DNA of 64,000 bases from Microcella alkaliphila (lineage in GTDB: Bacteria > Actinomycetota > Actinomycetes > Actinomycetales > Microbacteriaceae): assembly GCF_004216855.1 (NCBI RefSeq), contig NZ_SGXT01000013.1, positions 310,001-374,000 on the forward strand, in the 5' to 3' direction. Of this stretch, positions 32,998 through 41,412 are shown in pieces. The notes beneath the pieces were generated by a model that was not told the DNA's origin, did not search any database, and saw only the letters and a list, made by a program, of their open reading frames with translations. A program made the position numbers and the translations under genes. Each line of letters starts with the position of its first letter. Position 1 is the first letter of the stretch.

Positions 32998-33787
32998 CTC
33001 CGTCAATCGCGGGCCGAAGCGACAGGCGACGCTTCTCGCCCTCGGCGCGGGGCGGCTTGGGTGCCTTCGGAGGCTTGGGCGCCTTGACGACCGGTTCCAG
33101 CCCCGCGGGAAAGAGTGCCGGTGCGGGGCCAAAGGCCTCGCGGGCCGCATCGACGGCGCGACCGCCGAGCGTGCGGTTGGCGCTGCCCCCGATGATCGCG
33201 CCGATGCCGAAAGGAATGAGGCGCCCCGCCATACTGCCGCCCTGAGCGACGGCGAAGCGCCGAACGAACTGCTCCCGGAGCTTCGCGTTGAGGGCCGTCG
33301 TGAGTGCTTTCGGCATCGCGGAGGCCACCGTTTCGCCCCAGTACTGGCGTCGGTCGGGGCCGGTGCCCGACGCCTGCAGCAGGAACTGCTGCACGAGGTC
33401 CTTGCCGGGCCCGCCGAGCAACAGGGCCATGACGATGGTGTGGGCGCGCTCTTCGTCGTCGACGACGATGCCGTGCACCTCGGCGACTGACTGCGCGTAC
33501 AGCGCCGTCATCTCGAAGAACGTGACCGTTTCGACGCCGATCACCGTCAGGCCGACGGCGGTTCCGACACCGGGAATCATCGTCGCCGCACCACTGCCGG
33601 CTCCGGTCGCGGTGACCCCGGCGAGGTAGCGGCGCTCGAGGATGCGCACCACCTGCTCGGGCGTCGCCTGCGGGTAGCGCTGGCGGATCGACCGGATGTG
33701 CGCGATGACCGCCGGCCGCTGGGCCGACATGGCGGCACGAAGCCCCCTGATCAACAGGGGGTCGGATTGCCGCTCAATCTCGGTCAC
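32975..33787 (-). CDS. EcsC-like hypothetical protein
   Basis: The 270-residue protein has an amphipathic N-terminal half and a glycine-rich hydrophobic centre, GSGAATMIPGVGTAVGLTVI then GVETVTFFEMTALYAQSVAE, and another GRLIPFGIGAIIGGSANRTL, features seen in EcsC-family proteins. The C-terminus is basic and Pro/Lys-rich (VVKAPKPPKAPKPPRAEGEK). ATG 33787 overlaps the TagH-like stop (ATGA), placing it as last gene of the exporter operon. Function in wall polymer export or membrane stress is a guess. Confidence 0.65.
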   Translation of the reverse strand: MTEIERQSDPLLIRGLRAAMSAQRPAVIAHIRSIRQRYPQATPEQVVRILERRYLAGVTATGAGSGAATMIPGVGTAVGLTVIGVETVTFFEMTALYAQSVAEVHGIVVDDEERAHTIVMALLLGGPGKDLVQQFLLQASGTGPDRRQYWGETVASAMPKALTTALNAKLREQFVRRFAVAQGGSMAGRLIPFGIGAIIGGSANRTLGGRAVDAAREAFGPAPALFPAGLEPVVKAPKPPKAPKPPRAEGEKRRLSLRPAIDGAKRRLGR

Positions 33788-34533
33788 TGTTTCGTTCCGT
33801 AATCGGTGTTGTATCGCTCGAGCACGTCCGCGATCGGACCATCGAGCGCGAGAGCGCCCTTGTCGAGGTAGAGCCCGCGGGTGCAGAACCGCTTGAGGTC
33901 GCGCTCGTTGTGCGACACGAAGAACAACGTTCGGCCCCCGGAGAGCAACTCATCGATGCGGGCGTAGCACTTGTCGCGGAAGGCCTTGTCACCGACCGCG
34001 AGCACTTCATCCACCAGCAGAATCGGCTCGTCGAGTCGCGAGATGACCGAGAACGCGAGCCGCACCTTCATGCCGCTCGATAGGTGCTTGTAAGGCGTGT
34101 CGATGACGTCGCCGAGTTCCGCGAAGTCGATGATCTCGTCGAACCGTTCGTCGATCGCGCTGCGTGTCATGCCGTGCAGCCCCGCCGTCAGCAGCACGTT
34201 TTCGCGCACGGTCAGGTCGTTGACGAACCCGCCGGTAATCTCGATCAGCGGAGCGACACCCCTGTGCACGGTCACCGCACCCTCGTCGGGCAGCATGACG
34301 CCAGCAACAAGCTTCAGCAGCGTCGACTTACCCTGACCGTTGCGGCCAACGACGCCGATCGCCTCGCCCGCGTGCACGGTGGCCGTGACACCGCGCAGGG
34401 CCCAGAACTCGCCGGGACGGGAGCGTCGGTTGCGACCCGCGAAGAGATCCTTGAACGAGCGCCGGCCGCCCCGATTGCGACGAAAACGGATGCCCGCATC
34501 CCGTACTTCAATGACCGGTTCGGCCACGCTCAC
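33784..34533 (-). CDS. TagH/Wzt-type polysaccharide or teichoic acid export ATPase
   Basis: The 249-residue ABC ATPase has Walker A VVGRNGQGKSTLLKLVAGV, signature LSSGMKVRLAFSV, Walker B ILLVDEVLAVGD and H-loop FFVSHNERD. GQGKST, SSGMxxRLAF and DEVLAVGD are typical of TagH/RfbE exporters of wall teichoic acid or O-antigen type polymers. It lacks the C-terminal carbohydrate-binding extension found in Wzt. It overlaps the permease stop and the EcsC-like start by 4 bp each, so the three genes are one operon. Confidence 0.93.
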   Translation of the reverse strand: MSVAEPVIEVRDAGIRFRRNRGGRRSFKDLFAGRNRRSRPGEFWALRGVTATVHAGEAIGVVGRNGQGKSTLLKLVAGVMLPDEGAVTVHRGVAPLIEITGGFVNDLTVRENVLLTAGLHGMTRSAIDERFDEIIDFAELGDVIDTPYKHLSSGMKVRLAFSVISRLDEPILLVDEVLAVGDKAFRDKCYARIDELLSGGRTLFFVSHNERDLKRFCTRGLYLDKGALALDGPIADVLERYNTDYGTKQ

Positions 34534-35327
34534 ACCTCCTTCAAGACGGCACGGATGGTGCGTCGGAAGACCAGCATGCCGATGCCGAGGAAGACGAGCG
34601 ACATGACGGCAGCGATGCCGACGGCCCAGAGGTCGAGTAATTCAGGGAAGAAGGCGGCGCGGTAGAGCGAGAAGATCCCGGCGAGCGGGTTGAACGCTGC
34701 CCACACCTCGAGCCCGTCGGGCAGGTCGTCGATCGCGTAGATGATCGGCGAGGCGTAGAACAGGAACCGCAGGATGAGCTTCACCGCCCGCTCGAGGTCG
34801 CGGAAGAACACGACCAGTGGCGCGATGATGAGACCGAGCCCCACAATGACGATCGCCTGCAGTGCCACCGCGAGCGGGAACCACAGCACTCCCCACGTCA
34901 GCTCGGCGCCGAACGCGATCGCGAACACGGCGATCACCGGCAGGCTGAAGAGAAACTCGATGCCCTTCGACAGCACGATGCGGTTCACCCAAATGCTGCG
35001 CGGGATGCGCGTGGACCGAACCAGCTTCGCGTCGCGGATAAACGCGCGGGTCGAATCACCGACGGCACCGGTGAACCACATCCACGGCAGCAGGCCGGCG
35101 AGTAGGAAGACGATGTACGGGCTCGCGCCCACTGTGCGGTCGAACACCTGCGTGAAGACGAACCAGTAGATGCCCGCCATCACGAGCGGGTCGAGCACGC
35201 TCCAGAGGTACCCGAGAAACGACGTCGAATAGCGCACTTTCAGGTCACGCGACGTCAGCAACCACAGCGACTGCCGGTAGGCGGCCGCGGGGGAGCGGCG
35301 CTCAGGCGTCGATGCGGCAGTGGTCAC
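34530..35327 (-). CDS. TagG/Wzm-type polymer ABC exporter permease
   Basis: The 265-residue ABC-2 permease has six hydrophobic helices. It has the usual N-terminal SLWLLTSRDLKVRYSTSFLG then YLWSVLDPLVMAGIYWFVF, and FYASPIIYAIDDLP with FNPLAGIFSLYRAAFF near the end, all typical of TagG/Wzm exporters. It pairs with the overlapping TagH-like ATPase. It leads the minus-strand exporter operon and starts 78 bp after the nucleotidyltransferase stop, so the latter may be co-transcribed. Probable job: moving the wall glycopolymer made by the TagF-like enzymes. Confidence 0.92.
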   Translation of the reverse strand: MTTAASTPERRSPAAAYRQSLWLLTSRDLKVRYSTSFLGYLWSVLDPLVMAGIYWFVFTQVFDRTVGASPYIVFLLAGLLPWMWFTGAVGDSTRAFIRDAKLVRSTRIPRSIWVNRIVLSKGIEFLFSLPVIAVFAIAFGAELTWGVLWFPLAVALQAIVIVGLGLIIAPLVVFFRDLERAVKLILRFLFYASPIIYAIDDLPDGLEVWAAFNPLAGIFSLYRAAFFPELLDLWAVGIAAVMSLVFLGIGMLVFRRTIRAVLKEV

Positions 35328-35405
35328 GGCAGAAACGCTAGCGGGTTCGGGCGAGAACGGATGCAGACGGAGCCGAACCGGCCCCGTGCATCCGAACGCA
35401 GCGAA

Positions 35406-36098
35406 TTAAACGAAGAGGTTCGCGCGCTCGAGGTCCTCGGCGAAGTCGACCTCGACGGCGTACAGGTCGCTGATGTCGGCGGGCTCGATACGCAGGCCGT
35501 CGTGCTGGATTGCGAGTTCGATGCCGCGCTCGAAGTAGTCCTGATCGTCGACGCGCTTCAGCTGGGCGATCAGAGCCTGCTTGTCGGCACTCGAAATGTA
35601 GTTGATGCCAACGGCCTCGCCGAGACCACCGACGACCTCCTTCGAGATCTCGTTGATGAAGCCCTCGGCGTCGACCGTGTACTTGACTTCTTCGTCGCTG
35701 ACCTTTGCCGTGTTGACGGTGACGAAGCTGCGGTCGGCGTGGACGAGCGGGGCAGAGCGGACAAGCGCCTGCGGGTCGAACACGACATCGCCGTTCAGCC
35801 ACAGAACTCCGGCCTTGCCGGTCGCCTTCAGCGCCCGCAACAGGCTCTTCGAGGTGTTGGTCTGGTCGTACGCCTCGTTGTACACGTACTCGACCTCGGG
35901 GAAAGCCTCGACGATGTGCTCGAGTTTGTACCCAACGACGGTAGTGATGACGGCGTCGTCGCCGAAGGCAGCACGGATGTTATCGTGCTGCTGCTGCATA
36001 ATGGTGCGGCCATCGCTGAGCTCGGTGAGCGGCTTCGGCAGGTTACGGCCAAGGCGGCTACCTATGCCAGCGGCAAGAATGACGACGTTGACGGTCAT
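35406..36098 (-). CDS. Sugar-1-phosphate or phosphocholine-type nucleotidyltransferase
   Basis: The 230-residue NTP transferase has the pyrophosphorylase signature VVILAAGIGSRLGRNLPKPL at the N-terminus and WLNGDVVFDP with the metal-binding Asp. It is short, without a C-terminal beta-helix, and resembles LicC-like and related sugar nucleotidyltransferases (YFERGIELAIQHDGL is a common end motif). It may activate the building block of the wall polymer as a CDP- or other NDP-derivative. It lies at the head of the TagGH operon; the 208-bp divergent region 36099-36306 would contain its promoter. Confidence 0.8.
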   Translation of the reverse strand: MTVNVVILAAGIGSRLGRNLPKPLTELSDGRTIMQQQHDNIRAAFGDDAVITTVVGYKLEHIVEAFPEVEYVYNEAYDQTNTSKSLLRALKATGKAGVLWLNGDVVFDPQALVRSAPLVHADRSFVTVNTAKVSDEEVKYTVDAEGFINEISKEVVGGLGEAVGINYISSADKQALIAQLKRVDDQDYFERGIELAIQHDGLRIEPADISDLYAVEVDFAEDLERANLFV

Positions 36099-36306
36099 GA
36101 CGGACTCCTTTGGAGAAGATGGGCGATGACACTCCGTCGTGTACCGGCTGAGTTTACCCGAACAGTCCGCAAATGTTCAGGAACTGTCCATCTCGAATCC
36201 GCAACGACGTCACCCGCAGCCGCCGTGAGCCACGCTTTGCGAGTTATTCTCCCGTGAACGGGTGCGGTAACTACACCGACCCGTCGGCGTTGGTACGGTG
36301 GGTCGC

Positions 36307-37212
36307 GTGAGCGCCGCCAAGACGGGCCAGAAATCGGGTTCGGCCACCCCGAAACGGCCGAAGACGAGCCAAAAAGCGGCGAACACGAAAGGGCCGAAAG
36401 CGAAAGCCTCGCCCCCCACTGCCGCCGTCGAGCCGCCCGCACCGAAGCCGGCCCCGATCGTGCTGCAGGTGGATGCGCTGACCAAGCGCTTCGGTCGCAC
36501 GACCGCGGTCGACGCTGTGTCGTTCGATGTGCGCCGCGGGTCCATCTTCGGCTTCGTCGGGCCGAATGGTGCGGGCAAGACGACCACACTCGGCATGGTG
36601 ACGGGACTGTTGCGCCCCGATTCTGGCCGCGTGCACGTGGGTGAGGCGGACGTCTGGGCGAAGCCGGTCGAAGCCAAGCGACTCATCGGCGTGCTTCCCG
36701 ACCGGATGCGGCTGTTCGACCTGCTCACCGGTGCGCAACTCCTCTACTACTGCGGAGTCCTCCACGGGCTCGACCGCGAGACAGCACGCACGCGCACGGC
36801 CGACCTGGCGCGGTCGCTCGGCCTCGACGACGCGCTCGAGCGCCCCGTGCGCGACTACTCGATCGGCATGATCAAGAAGATTTCGCTCGCCGCGGCGTTG
36901 ATTCACTCGCCGCGCCTGCTCGTGCTCGATGAGCCATTCGAGGCGGTTGACCCCGTGTCAACCCAGCTGGCCTCCGATGTCCTGCGGCGCTACGCCGATG
37001 CGGGCGGCACGGTCGTCCTGTCCAGCCACAACATGAACTTCGTCGAGCGAATGTGCGACGAGGTAGCGGTCATCGTGGGCGGGCGCGTCCTGGCGCGCGG
37101 CCCCATGGACGAGGTGCGCGACGGCCTCAGCCTCGAAGAGCGCTTCGTCGAACTGGCCGGCGGACGCCAGGCAGTGGAGGGGCTCGAGTGGTTGACGACC
37201 TTCTCCGACTGA
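36307..37212 (+). CDS. ABC-2 exporter ATP-binding protein with basic N-terminal extension
   Basis: The 301-residue ATPase has Walker A VGPNGAGKTTTLGM (84-97), signature YSIGMIKKISLAAAL and Walker B LLVLDEPFEAVDP, as in YSxGM-type ABC-2 exporters. The first 50 residues are an unusual Lys/Ala/Pro-rich tail (SGSATPKRPKTSQKAANTKG) that looks disordered and may touch membrane lipids or nucleic acid. GTG 36307 is preferred to GTG 36298 because TACGGT (36294-36299) ends 7 nt before it. It overlaps the permease gene by 25 bp. Confidence 0.87.
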   Translation: MSAAKTGQKSGSATPKRPKTSQKAANTKGPKAKASPPTAAVEPPAPKPAPIVLQVDALTKRFGRTTAVDAVSFDVRRGSIFGFVGPNGAGKTTTLGMVTGLLRPDSGRVHVGEADVWAKPVEAKRLIGVLPDRMRLFDLLTGAQLLYYCGVLHGLDRETARTRTADLARSLGLDDALERPVRDYSIGMIKKISLAAALIHSPRLLVLDEPFEAVDPVSTQLASDVLRRYADAGGTVVLSSHNMNFVERMCDEVAVIVGGRVLARGPMDEVRDGLSLEERFVELAGGRQAVEGLEWLTTFSD

Positions 37213-38750
37213 AGTTCGCGCTCCTCGTCTCGGCTCTGCGCCCGGGGTCTCGGCGCGCGGTGCGCAGCCTCGTGGTGGCGGGTCTCGTCGTCATCGTCGC
37301 CGGCGGGATGCTCATGGCCGGCTCGGCCGTCGACGTCACCGACCCTGGGCAGCGCTCAGCACTCGTCATCGCCGCGGGCGCGCTGTCGTTCGGCATCCTT
37401 GTCGCCCCGCTCGCGGCGGGTCTCGGGTCGGCCATGGAGCCGCGCCGTTTCGCGGCCTTTCCGATTCCTCCCGGGCGACTCGCCCTGGGCCTCTATGCGG
37501 CCGGCTTCGTGGGCGTTCCCGGCCTGCTCGCGATCACGCTGGCGGTCTCCGTCGAGAGCGCGTGGTCCGAGCATCCTGGCCGCGGGGTTGCGGTCGCGGC
37601 CGGCGTGATCACGGCGCTCACGATCATCCTGTCGTCGCAGTTGCTGGTCGCGATCGCTGCCCAGCTGGCGGTGTCCGAGTCAGCGGCGCGGGCCGTCACG
37701 GGCACGGCGCGCGCTGTCGTTGCGGTCGCCATCGCCAGCGCGGTTCTCGCCGCGGTTGTCGCCGTCCGCGGAGACGATGAGGCGGCGCTTGTTCGCTTCG
37801 CGTCCGTCGTGGGTCGCAGCCCCGGAGGCTTGACGTGGGCGGCCATCGGCGAGCCGGGGGGTGAAGTCGCGTTCCGGTTGAGTGTCGCGGTCGTCGCGTT
37901 GCTGGCGCTCGGCGCGCTCTGGTTCGGCGTCGTCAACCGGCTCATGGTTGCCGCACAGCGGCAGCGCCCCGCCGCCGATCGCCGAACCGATGCGGGGCTC
38001 GGCTGGTTCGACATGACGCCGGCGACGCCCGGCGGCGTGATCGCAGCGCGCTCACTGCTCTACTGGACGCGCGACCCGCGCTACCGGGTGGTGCTGCTTG
38101 GCCTCCCACTCGCTCCGCCGCTCATCATGGTCGCGCTCCTGATTGCCGGTATTCCGCTGCCGCTGTTGTGGCTGATACCGCTGCCATTTCTCGCGCTGTT
38201 CCTGGGGTGGTTCAGTCACAACGACGCCGCCTACGACCACACCGCGATTTGGATGCACGTCTCCGCGCCCCTGCGGGGTGCCGCCGACCGCTGGGGTCGC
38301 CTTGTGCCGCCGCTCGTGCTTGGCGTACCCCTCGTGCTGATCACCGCGCCGCTCTTCGCGCTCTGGTCGGGCATCGACAACGGCTTCGAGGCGCTGGCGG
38401 GCATCAGCCTCGGCCTGTTGTTTACCGCCCTCGGAGTGTCGAGCGTCGTCTCGGCGCTCGCCCCCTACCCGGCGGCGCGCCCCGGTGCCGGCCCGTTCGA
38501 TCAGCCACCGCTCACCGGTTCGCGCTCGTTCTGGGCGCAGGCGGGGTCGCTGGTCGCCGCCCTCGGATTCATGTCACCAGCCCTCACGCTCGCCTGGTGG
38601 GGCCTCATCGCGGATGCTCGCTGGCTGCCCATCGCGGGCCTCGCGGGCGCAGGAACCGGCCTCGTCATGCTCGGCCTCGGCGTGCTCGTCGGGGGACAGG
38701 TCTTCAAGCGCCGCGCACCCGACCTGCTGTCTCTCGCCCAGCGCACCTAG
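37188..38750 (+). CDS. Large ABC exporter permease
   Basis: This 520-residue membrane protein has roughly 12-14 hydrophobic segments without recognisable enzymatic motifs. The start GTG 37188 lies 5 nt after GGAGGGG (37176-37182) inside the end of the ATPase gene, so the two are translated together. Size and helix number suggest a fused pair of six-helix ABC-2 halves. Substrate is unknown. It is followed 22 bp later by the DUF3039 gene, which has its own leaderless-type -10. Confidence 0.82.
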   Translation: MVDDLLRLKFALLVSALRPGSRRAVRSLVVAGLVVIVAGGMLMAGSAVDVTDPGQRSALVIAAGALSFGILVAPLAAGLGSAMEPRRFAAFPIPPGRLALGLYAAGFVGVPGLLAITLAVSVESAWSEHPGRGVAVAAGVITALTIILSSQLLVAIAAQLAVSESAARAVTGTARAVVAVAIASAVLAAVVAVRGDDEAALVRFASVVGRSPGGLTWAAIGEPGGEVAFRLSVAVVALLALGALWFGVVNRLMVAAQRQRPAADRRTDAGLGWFDMTPATPGGVIAARSLLYWTRDPRYRVVLLGLPLAPPLIMVALLIAGIPLPLLWLIPLPFLALFLGWFSHNDAAYDHTAIWMHVSAPLRGAADRWGRLVPPLVLGVPLVLITAPLFALWSGIDNGFEALAGISLGLLFTALGVSSVVSALAPYPAARPGAGPFDQPPLTGSRSFWAQAGSLVAALGFMSPALTLAWWGLIADARWLPIAGLAGAGTGLVMLGLGVLVGGQVFKRRAPDLLSLAQRT

Positions 38751-38772
38751 GCCCGCGCGTAGAATCGTGCCC

Positions 38773-39039
38773 ATGGCTACGACCGACGATGCAGGGCAGG
38801 GTGGCGGCGTCGACGTGCTCGACCGCGAGCTTGAGAAGCTCCTCGAGGGTGAACAGCTCGAAGACGGCGACCACGAGCGCTTCTCGCACTACGTGCCGAA
38901 GGACAAGATCATCGAGTCGGCCGTGACGGGCAAGCCCGTTCGCGCCCTGTGCGGCAAGAAGTGGATTCCGGGGCGTGACCCCGAGAAGTTCCCGGTCTGC
39001 CCCGACTGCAAGAAGATCTACGAACGCATGAAGGCCTAG
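38773..39039 (+). CDS. DUF3039 family small zinc-ribbon-like protein
   Basis: This 88-residue protein of a compact actinobacterial family has an acidic N-terminal half and a C-terminal RALCGKKWIPGRDPEKFPVC then PDCKKIY with Cys60, Cys76 and Cys79; His40 in FSHYVP could complete a zinc site. ATG 38773 is supported by TAGAAT (38760-38765) 7 nt upstream. Function of the family is not established. Confidence 0.85.
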   Translation: MATTDDAGQGGGVDVLDRELEKLLEGEQLEDGDHERFSHYVPKDKIIESAVTGKPVRALCGKKWIPGRDPEKFPVCPDCKKIYERMKA

Positions 39040-39226
39040 CCGCCAGCGGTTACCGCTGCCGCTTGCCGGCTTCGTCCACTGCGGCTTGCCCGGCGCACCT
39101 GCATTCCTCGCGGGCGCTGAATGTGCGGTTGTGGCTGTCTCCTCCCCAGGCATCGCGCCACGACTGCATACTCGAGAAACGCCCCGCCGCTGCTCTGGCC
39201 CATTCCCGAAGCGGCACAGTCGCGTC

Positions 39227-40267
39227 ATGCCCGCCCGACCACAACCATTGCCCACGCAGCTCGAGAGTGGTCCGTTCGCCGTGTCGAGGGATGGGGCCCA
39301 TGGCGTCTCACGAGGCCGCCTCCGTGCATCCGATATTGCACGCCCACATCGCGGCGTTGCCGTCGCGCAAGCCGCATTCCAGACCCTTCAAGAACGGGCG
39401 GCTGCCGCACTGCTTTTCGTTGGGCCCAATGCCTGGGTGTCTCACTCGACCGCGGTGCTAATCGCAGGGCTGCCGCTTCCCCGACGTCTCGAGACTGGGC
39501 CTATTCATGTCGCGGCGGTGCCTCCTCGAGCAGCGCCGCGTGCGCGGGGAATCATCGGTCATCGTCTCAATCTTCGTGATCATGAGCGCGATGTCCTTCA
39601 CGCCACCGGGCTAAACCGGGAGTGGACCGAACTTCGTGCAGTCGCCGCTCCGCGGGCACTGTTGACTGTCGCGTCGGAGCTCAGACTCCCCGATCTCATC
39701 GCGGTTGTTGACGCACTGCGGTTTCGAACGTCTGACACTGACCGAACCCTCGCCGATTCGGGCGAGCGAGGGTGGGGCAACTCACAAAGCTGGGATGACA
39801 ACCGGCTGGCCCAGGAGATGGGGCGTCTTTTCGCTGAGCACACCGGATCCCGTGGCCTCGTCGCGCTCAAGTCCGCATGGAAGGCGAGTCGACTCGGCGT
39901 CCGTTCGCGGCCCGAGTCACTCCTGCGCACGGCGTTGTGCGCGGCGCGTCTTCCCGAGCCTGTCGTCGGCCACACCATCTTTGGTGCCGGTTGGACGGCA
40001 ACGCCTGACCTCGCCTGGCCACAGTGGAACGTCTTGGTCGAGTACGAGGGCGAGCATCACCGCACGAGTAAGCGCCAATTCGAGCACGATCTCGAACGTT
40101 TTGAGCGCTACATCGATGAGGGGTGGAGGCCGATACGCGTTCTCCGCCCAGACCTCTTTCACAACCCGGTACCCATGCTGTACCGGGTAGCTGACCGGCT
40201 TCGCTCGGCTGGCTGGCGCCCACGACGTCACTGGGCACTGCGGCCCGTGCCGGCTTTTCTGCCCTAA
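39227..40267 (+). CDS. Orphan DUF559/VSR-like nuclease-domain protein with AbiEi-like N-terminus
   Basis: The 346-residue protein has an N-terminal region (about 1-110) that resembles the winged-helix start of AbiEi-type antitoxin/regulator families (ARPHRGVAVAQAAFQTLQER). The C-terminal domain, TPDLAWPQWNVLVEYEGEHH then FERYIDEGWRPIRVLRPDLF, has the D...E-x-(E/D)G-x-H core of PD-(D/E)XK DUF559 nucleases. Such proteins are common singletons in Microbacteriaceae. No toxin or methylase partner is adjacent. ATG 39227 is chosen because the family similarity starts there; its Shine-Dalgarno is weak. TGTGGTTG-like repeats lie on both sides. Confidence 0.7.
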   Translation: MPARPQPLPTQLESGPFAVSRDGAHGVSRGRLRASDIARPHRGVAVAQAAFQTLQERAAAALLFVGPNAWVSHSTAVLIAGLPLPRRLETGPIHVAAVPPRAAPRARGIIGHRLNLRDHERDVLHATGLNREWTELRAVAAPRALLTVASELRLPDLIAVVDALRFRTSDTDRTLADSGERGWGNSQSWDDNRLAQEMGRLFAEHTGSRGLVALKSAWKASRLGVRSRPESLLRTALCAARLPEPVVGHTIFGAGWTATPDLAWPQWNVLVEYEGEHHRTSKRQFEHDLERFERYIDEGWRPIRVLRPDLFHNPVPMLYRVADRLRSAGWRPRRHWALRPVPAFLP

Positions 40268-40309
40268 CCGGACGACGACCATAGTCGCCGCTATCAGGGG
40301 GCCTGAGTG

Positions 40310-40354
40310 TGCACTTGTGGTTGCGCCGCTGCGCCGTGTCCAACCACAACTGCA
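40310..40354. repeat. Imperfect inverted repeat with TTGTGGTTG arms
   Basis: The arms 40310-40323 and 40341-40354 pair at 13 of 14 positions around a 17-nt loop, and a related half-element lies at 39124-39137 before the nuclease gene. It has no T-run. It may be a REP-like repeat or a bidirectional terminator between the convergent nuclease and VKOR genes. Confidence 0.55.
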
Positions 40355-40464
40355 ACCTCGGCCGAGAGTGTGCGAGGGCTGCCGTCGTTGCCTGTCCACG
40401 GCACGCCGAACCGGAGCCGCGGCGCCTTCCCGTGTAGGCGCGTTGGCGCCAAACCCGTCGCGCC

Positions 40465-41070
40465 CTACCGCAGACCGAGGCTGGCGAGCAGCGTCGGGAA
40501 GACGGCGATGATGGTCAGCGCGATCGCCGCGTACGTCACCACGATGAAGACCCACGTGAACGGCAGGATGCGCGCGGCACCTTTCTGCGCCCGCCCGCGA
40601 CGCCGCGTCAGCTTTCCGGTCGCGAGGCTCCACCACAGCGTCGACCAGAACAGCGGAATCGCTGCAGCCCACACCGCCATGCAGTAGGGGCACAGCACGC
40701 CGATGACGAACACCGACTGCTGGAAGAGCCACAGTACGAAGACGAACGCGACGCTCACGCCGCCGAGGAAGAGGCCCCAGAACCAGCGGTCGAATCGGGC
40801 ACCGGCGAGCAACGCGACTCCCACCGCTATCGGCGCGACGAAGCCGGTGACACCGAGCAGCGGGTTGGGAAACCCGAGGAGTGATGCCTGCGGCGTGACC
40901 ATGACGCTGCCGCACGACAGCAACGGGTTGACGTCGCACGCGATCTCGTAGGTGGGGTCGGTGAGGCTTCGCACTCGCTCGATGATGAGTGCCATGGCGC
41001 CCCACCATCCAACCGCGCCGGTGATCACCAGGGTGAGGGCCATCGCCCAGGGCCGTCGCGCATCACTCAC
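40465..41070 (-). CDS. Vitamin K epoxide reductase (VKOR) family membrane protein
   Basis: The 201-residue protein has about five membrane helices and all four VKOR cysteines: the loop pair Cys45 and Cys53 (IACDVNPLLSCGSVM) and the redox CPYC motif Cys127/Cys130. In actinobacteria VKOR reoxidises DsbA-like proteins with menaquinone to make disulfides outside the membrane. No thioredoxin-like domain is fused here, so a separate partner is needed. GTG 41070 is selected because GATACT ends 6 nt before it, again a leaderless layout. Confidence 0.9.
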   Translation of the reverse strand: MSDARRPWAMALTLVITGAVGWWGAMALIIERVRSLTDPTYEIACDVNPLLSCGSVMVTPQASLLGFPNPLLGVTGFVAPIAVGVALLAGARFDRWFWGLFLGGVSVAFVFVLWLFQQSVFVIGVLCPYCMAVWAAAIPLFWSTLWWSLATGKLTRRRGRAQKGAARILPFTWVFIVVTYAAIALTIIAVFPTLLASLGLR

Positions 41071-41136
41071 CACCCCAGTATCGCCCGCCGTGCTTCGGCG
41101 CGCCTGGGCCGAACGTCCTGTCTTGCGGCTGTCGCG

Positions 41137-41145
41137 TGCGATAAT
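41137..41145 (+). promoter_or_regulatory. Extended -10 promoter for the RNase E/G gene
   Basis: TG-C-GATAAT is an extended -10 in the 342-bp gap between the divergent VKOR and RNase E/G genes. If used, it gives a 5' leader of about 260 nt. Otherwise the gap holds no ORF I can support; it has GC-rich inverted segments such as caccacaac-like and ggccggccgagc but no riboswitch I recognise. Confidence 0.5.
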
Positions 41146-41412
41146 GAGGTGCAATCGATGCGGGTCCCGCTCGCGTCGACACACGAAAAGCTTTCCGGGT
41201 ACAGACCGGGCCGGCCGAGCGGCGCACGACGCGTCACGGCCGTCGGATAGCCAGCTCCGCACCTGACAGCGTGGTGACAGCGCGCGAAGGTTCCGTTCCG
41301 CCCCGGTTGTGCGGCACGGCACCACCAAATGAAGAGTTCGCCGGATGCTCGCGGGCGTTCGGCACAACAGGTTCCGTCTGGCAGGCCCAGACGATCGAGG
41401 AGTGCACCAGCG

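Noticed and set aside
41074-41412. Riboswitch in the RNase E/G leader
   Set aside because: The leader is long and structured but I could not match any known aptamer core.
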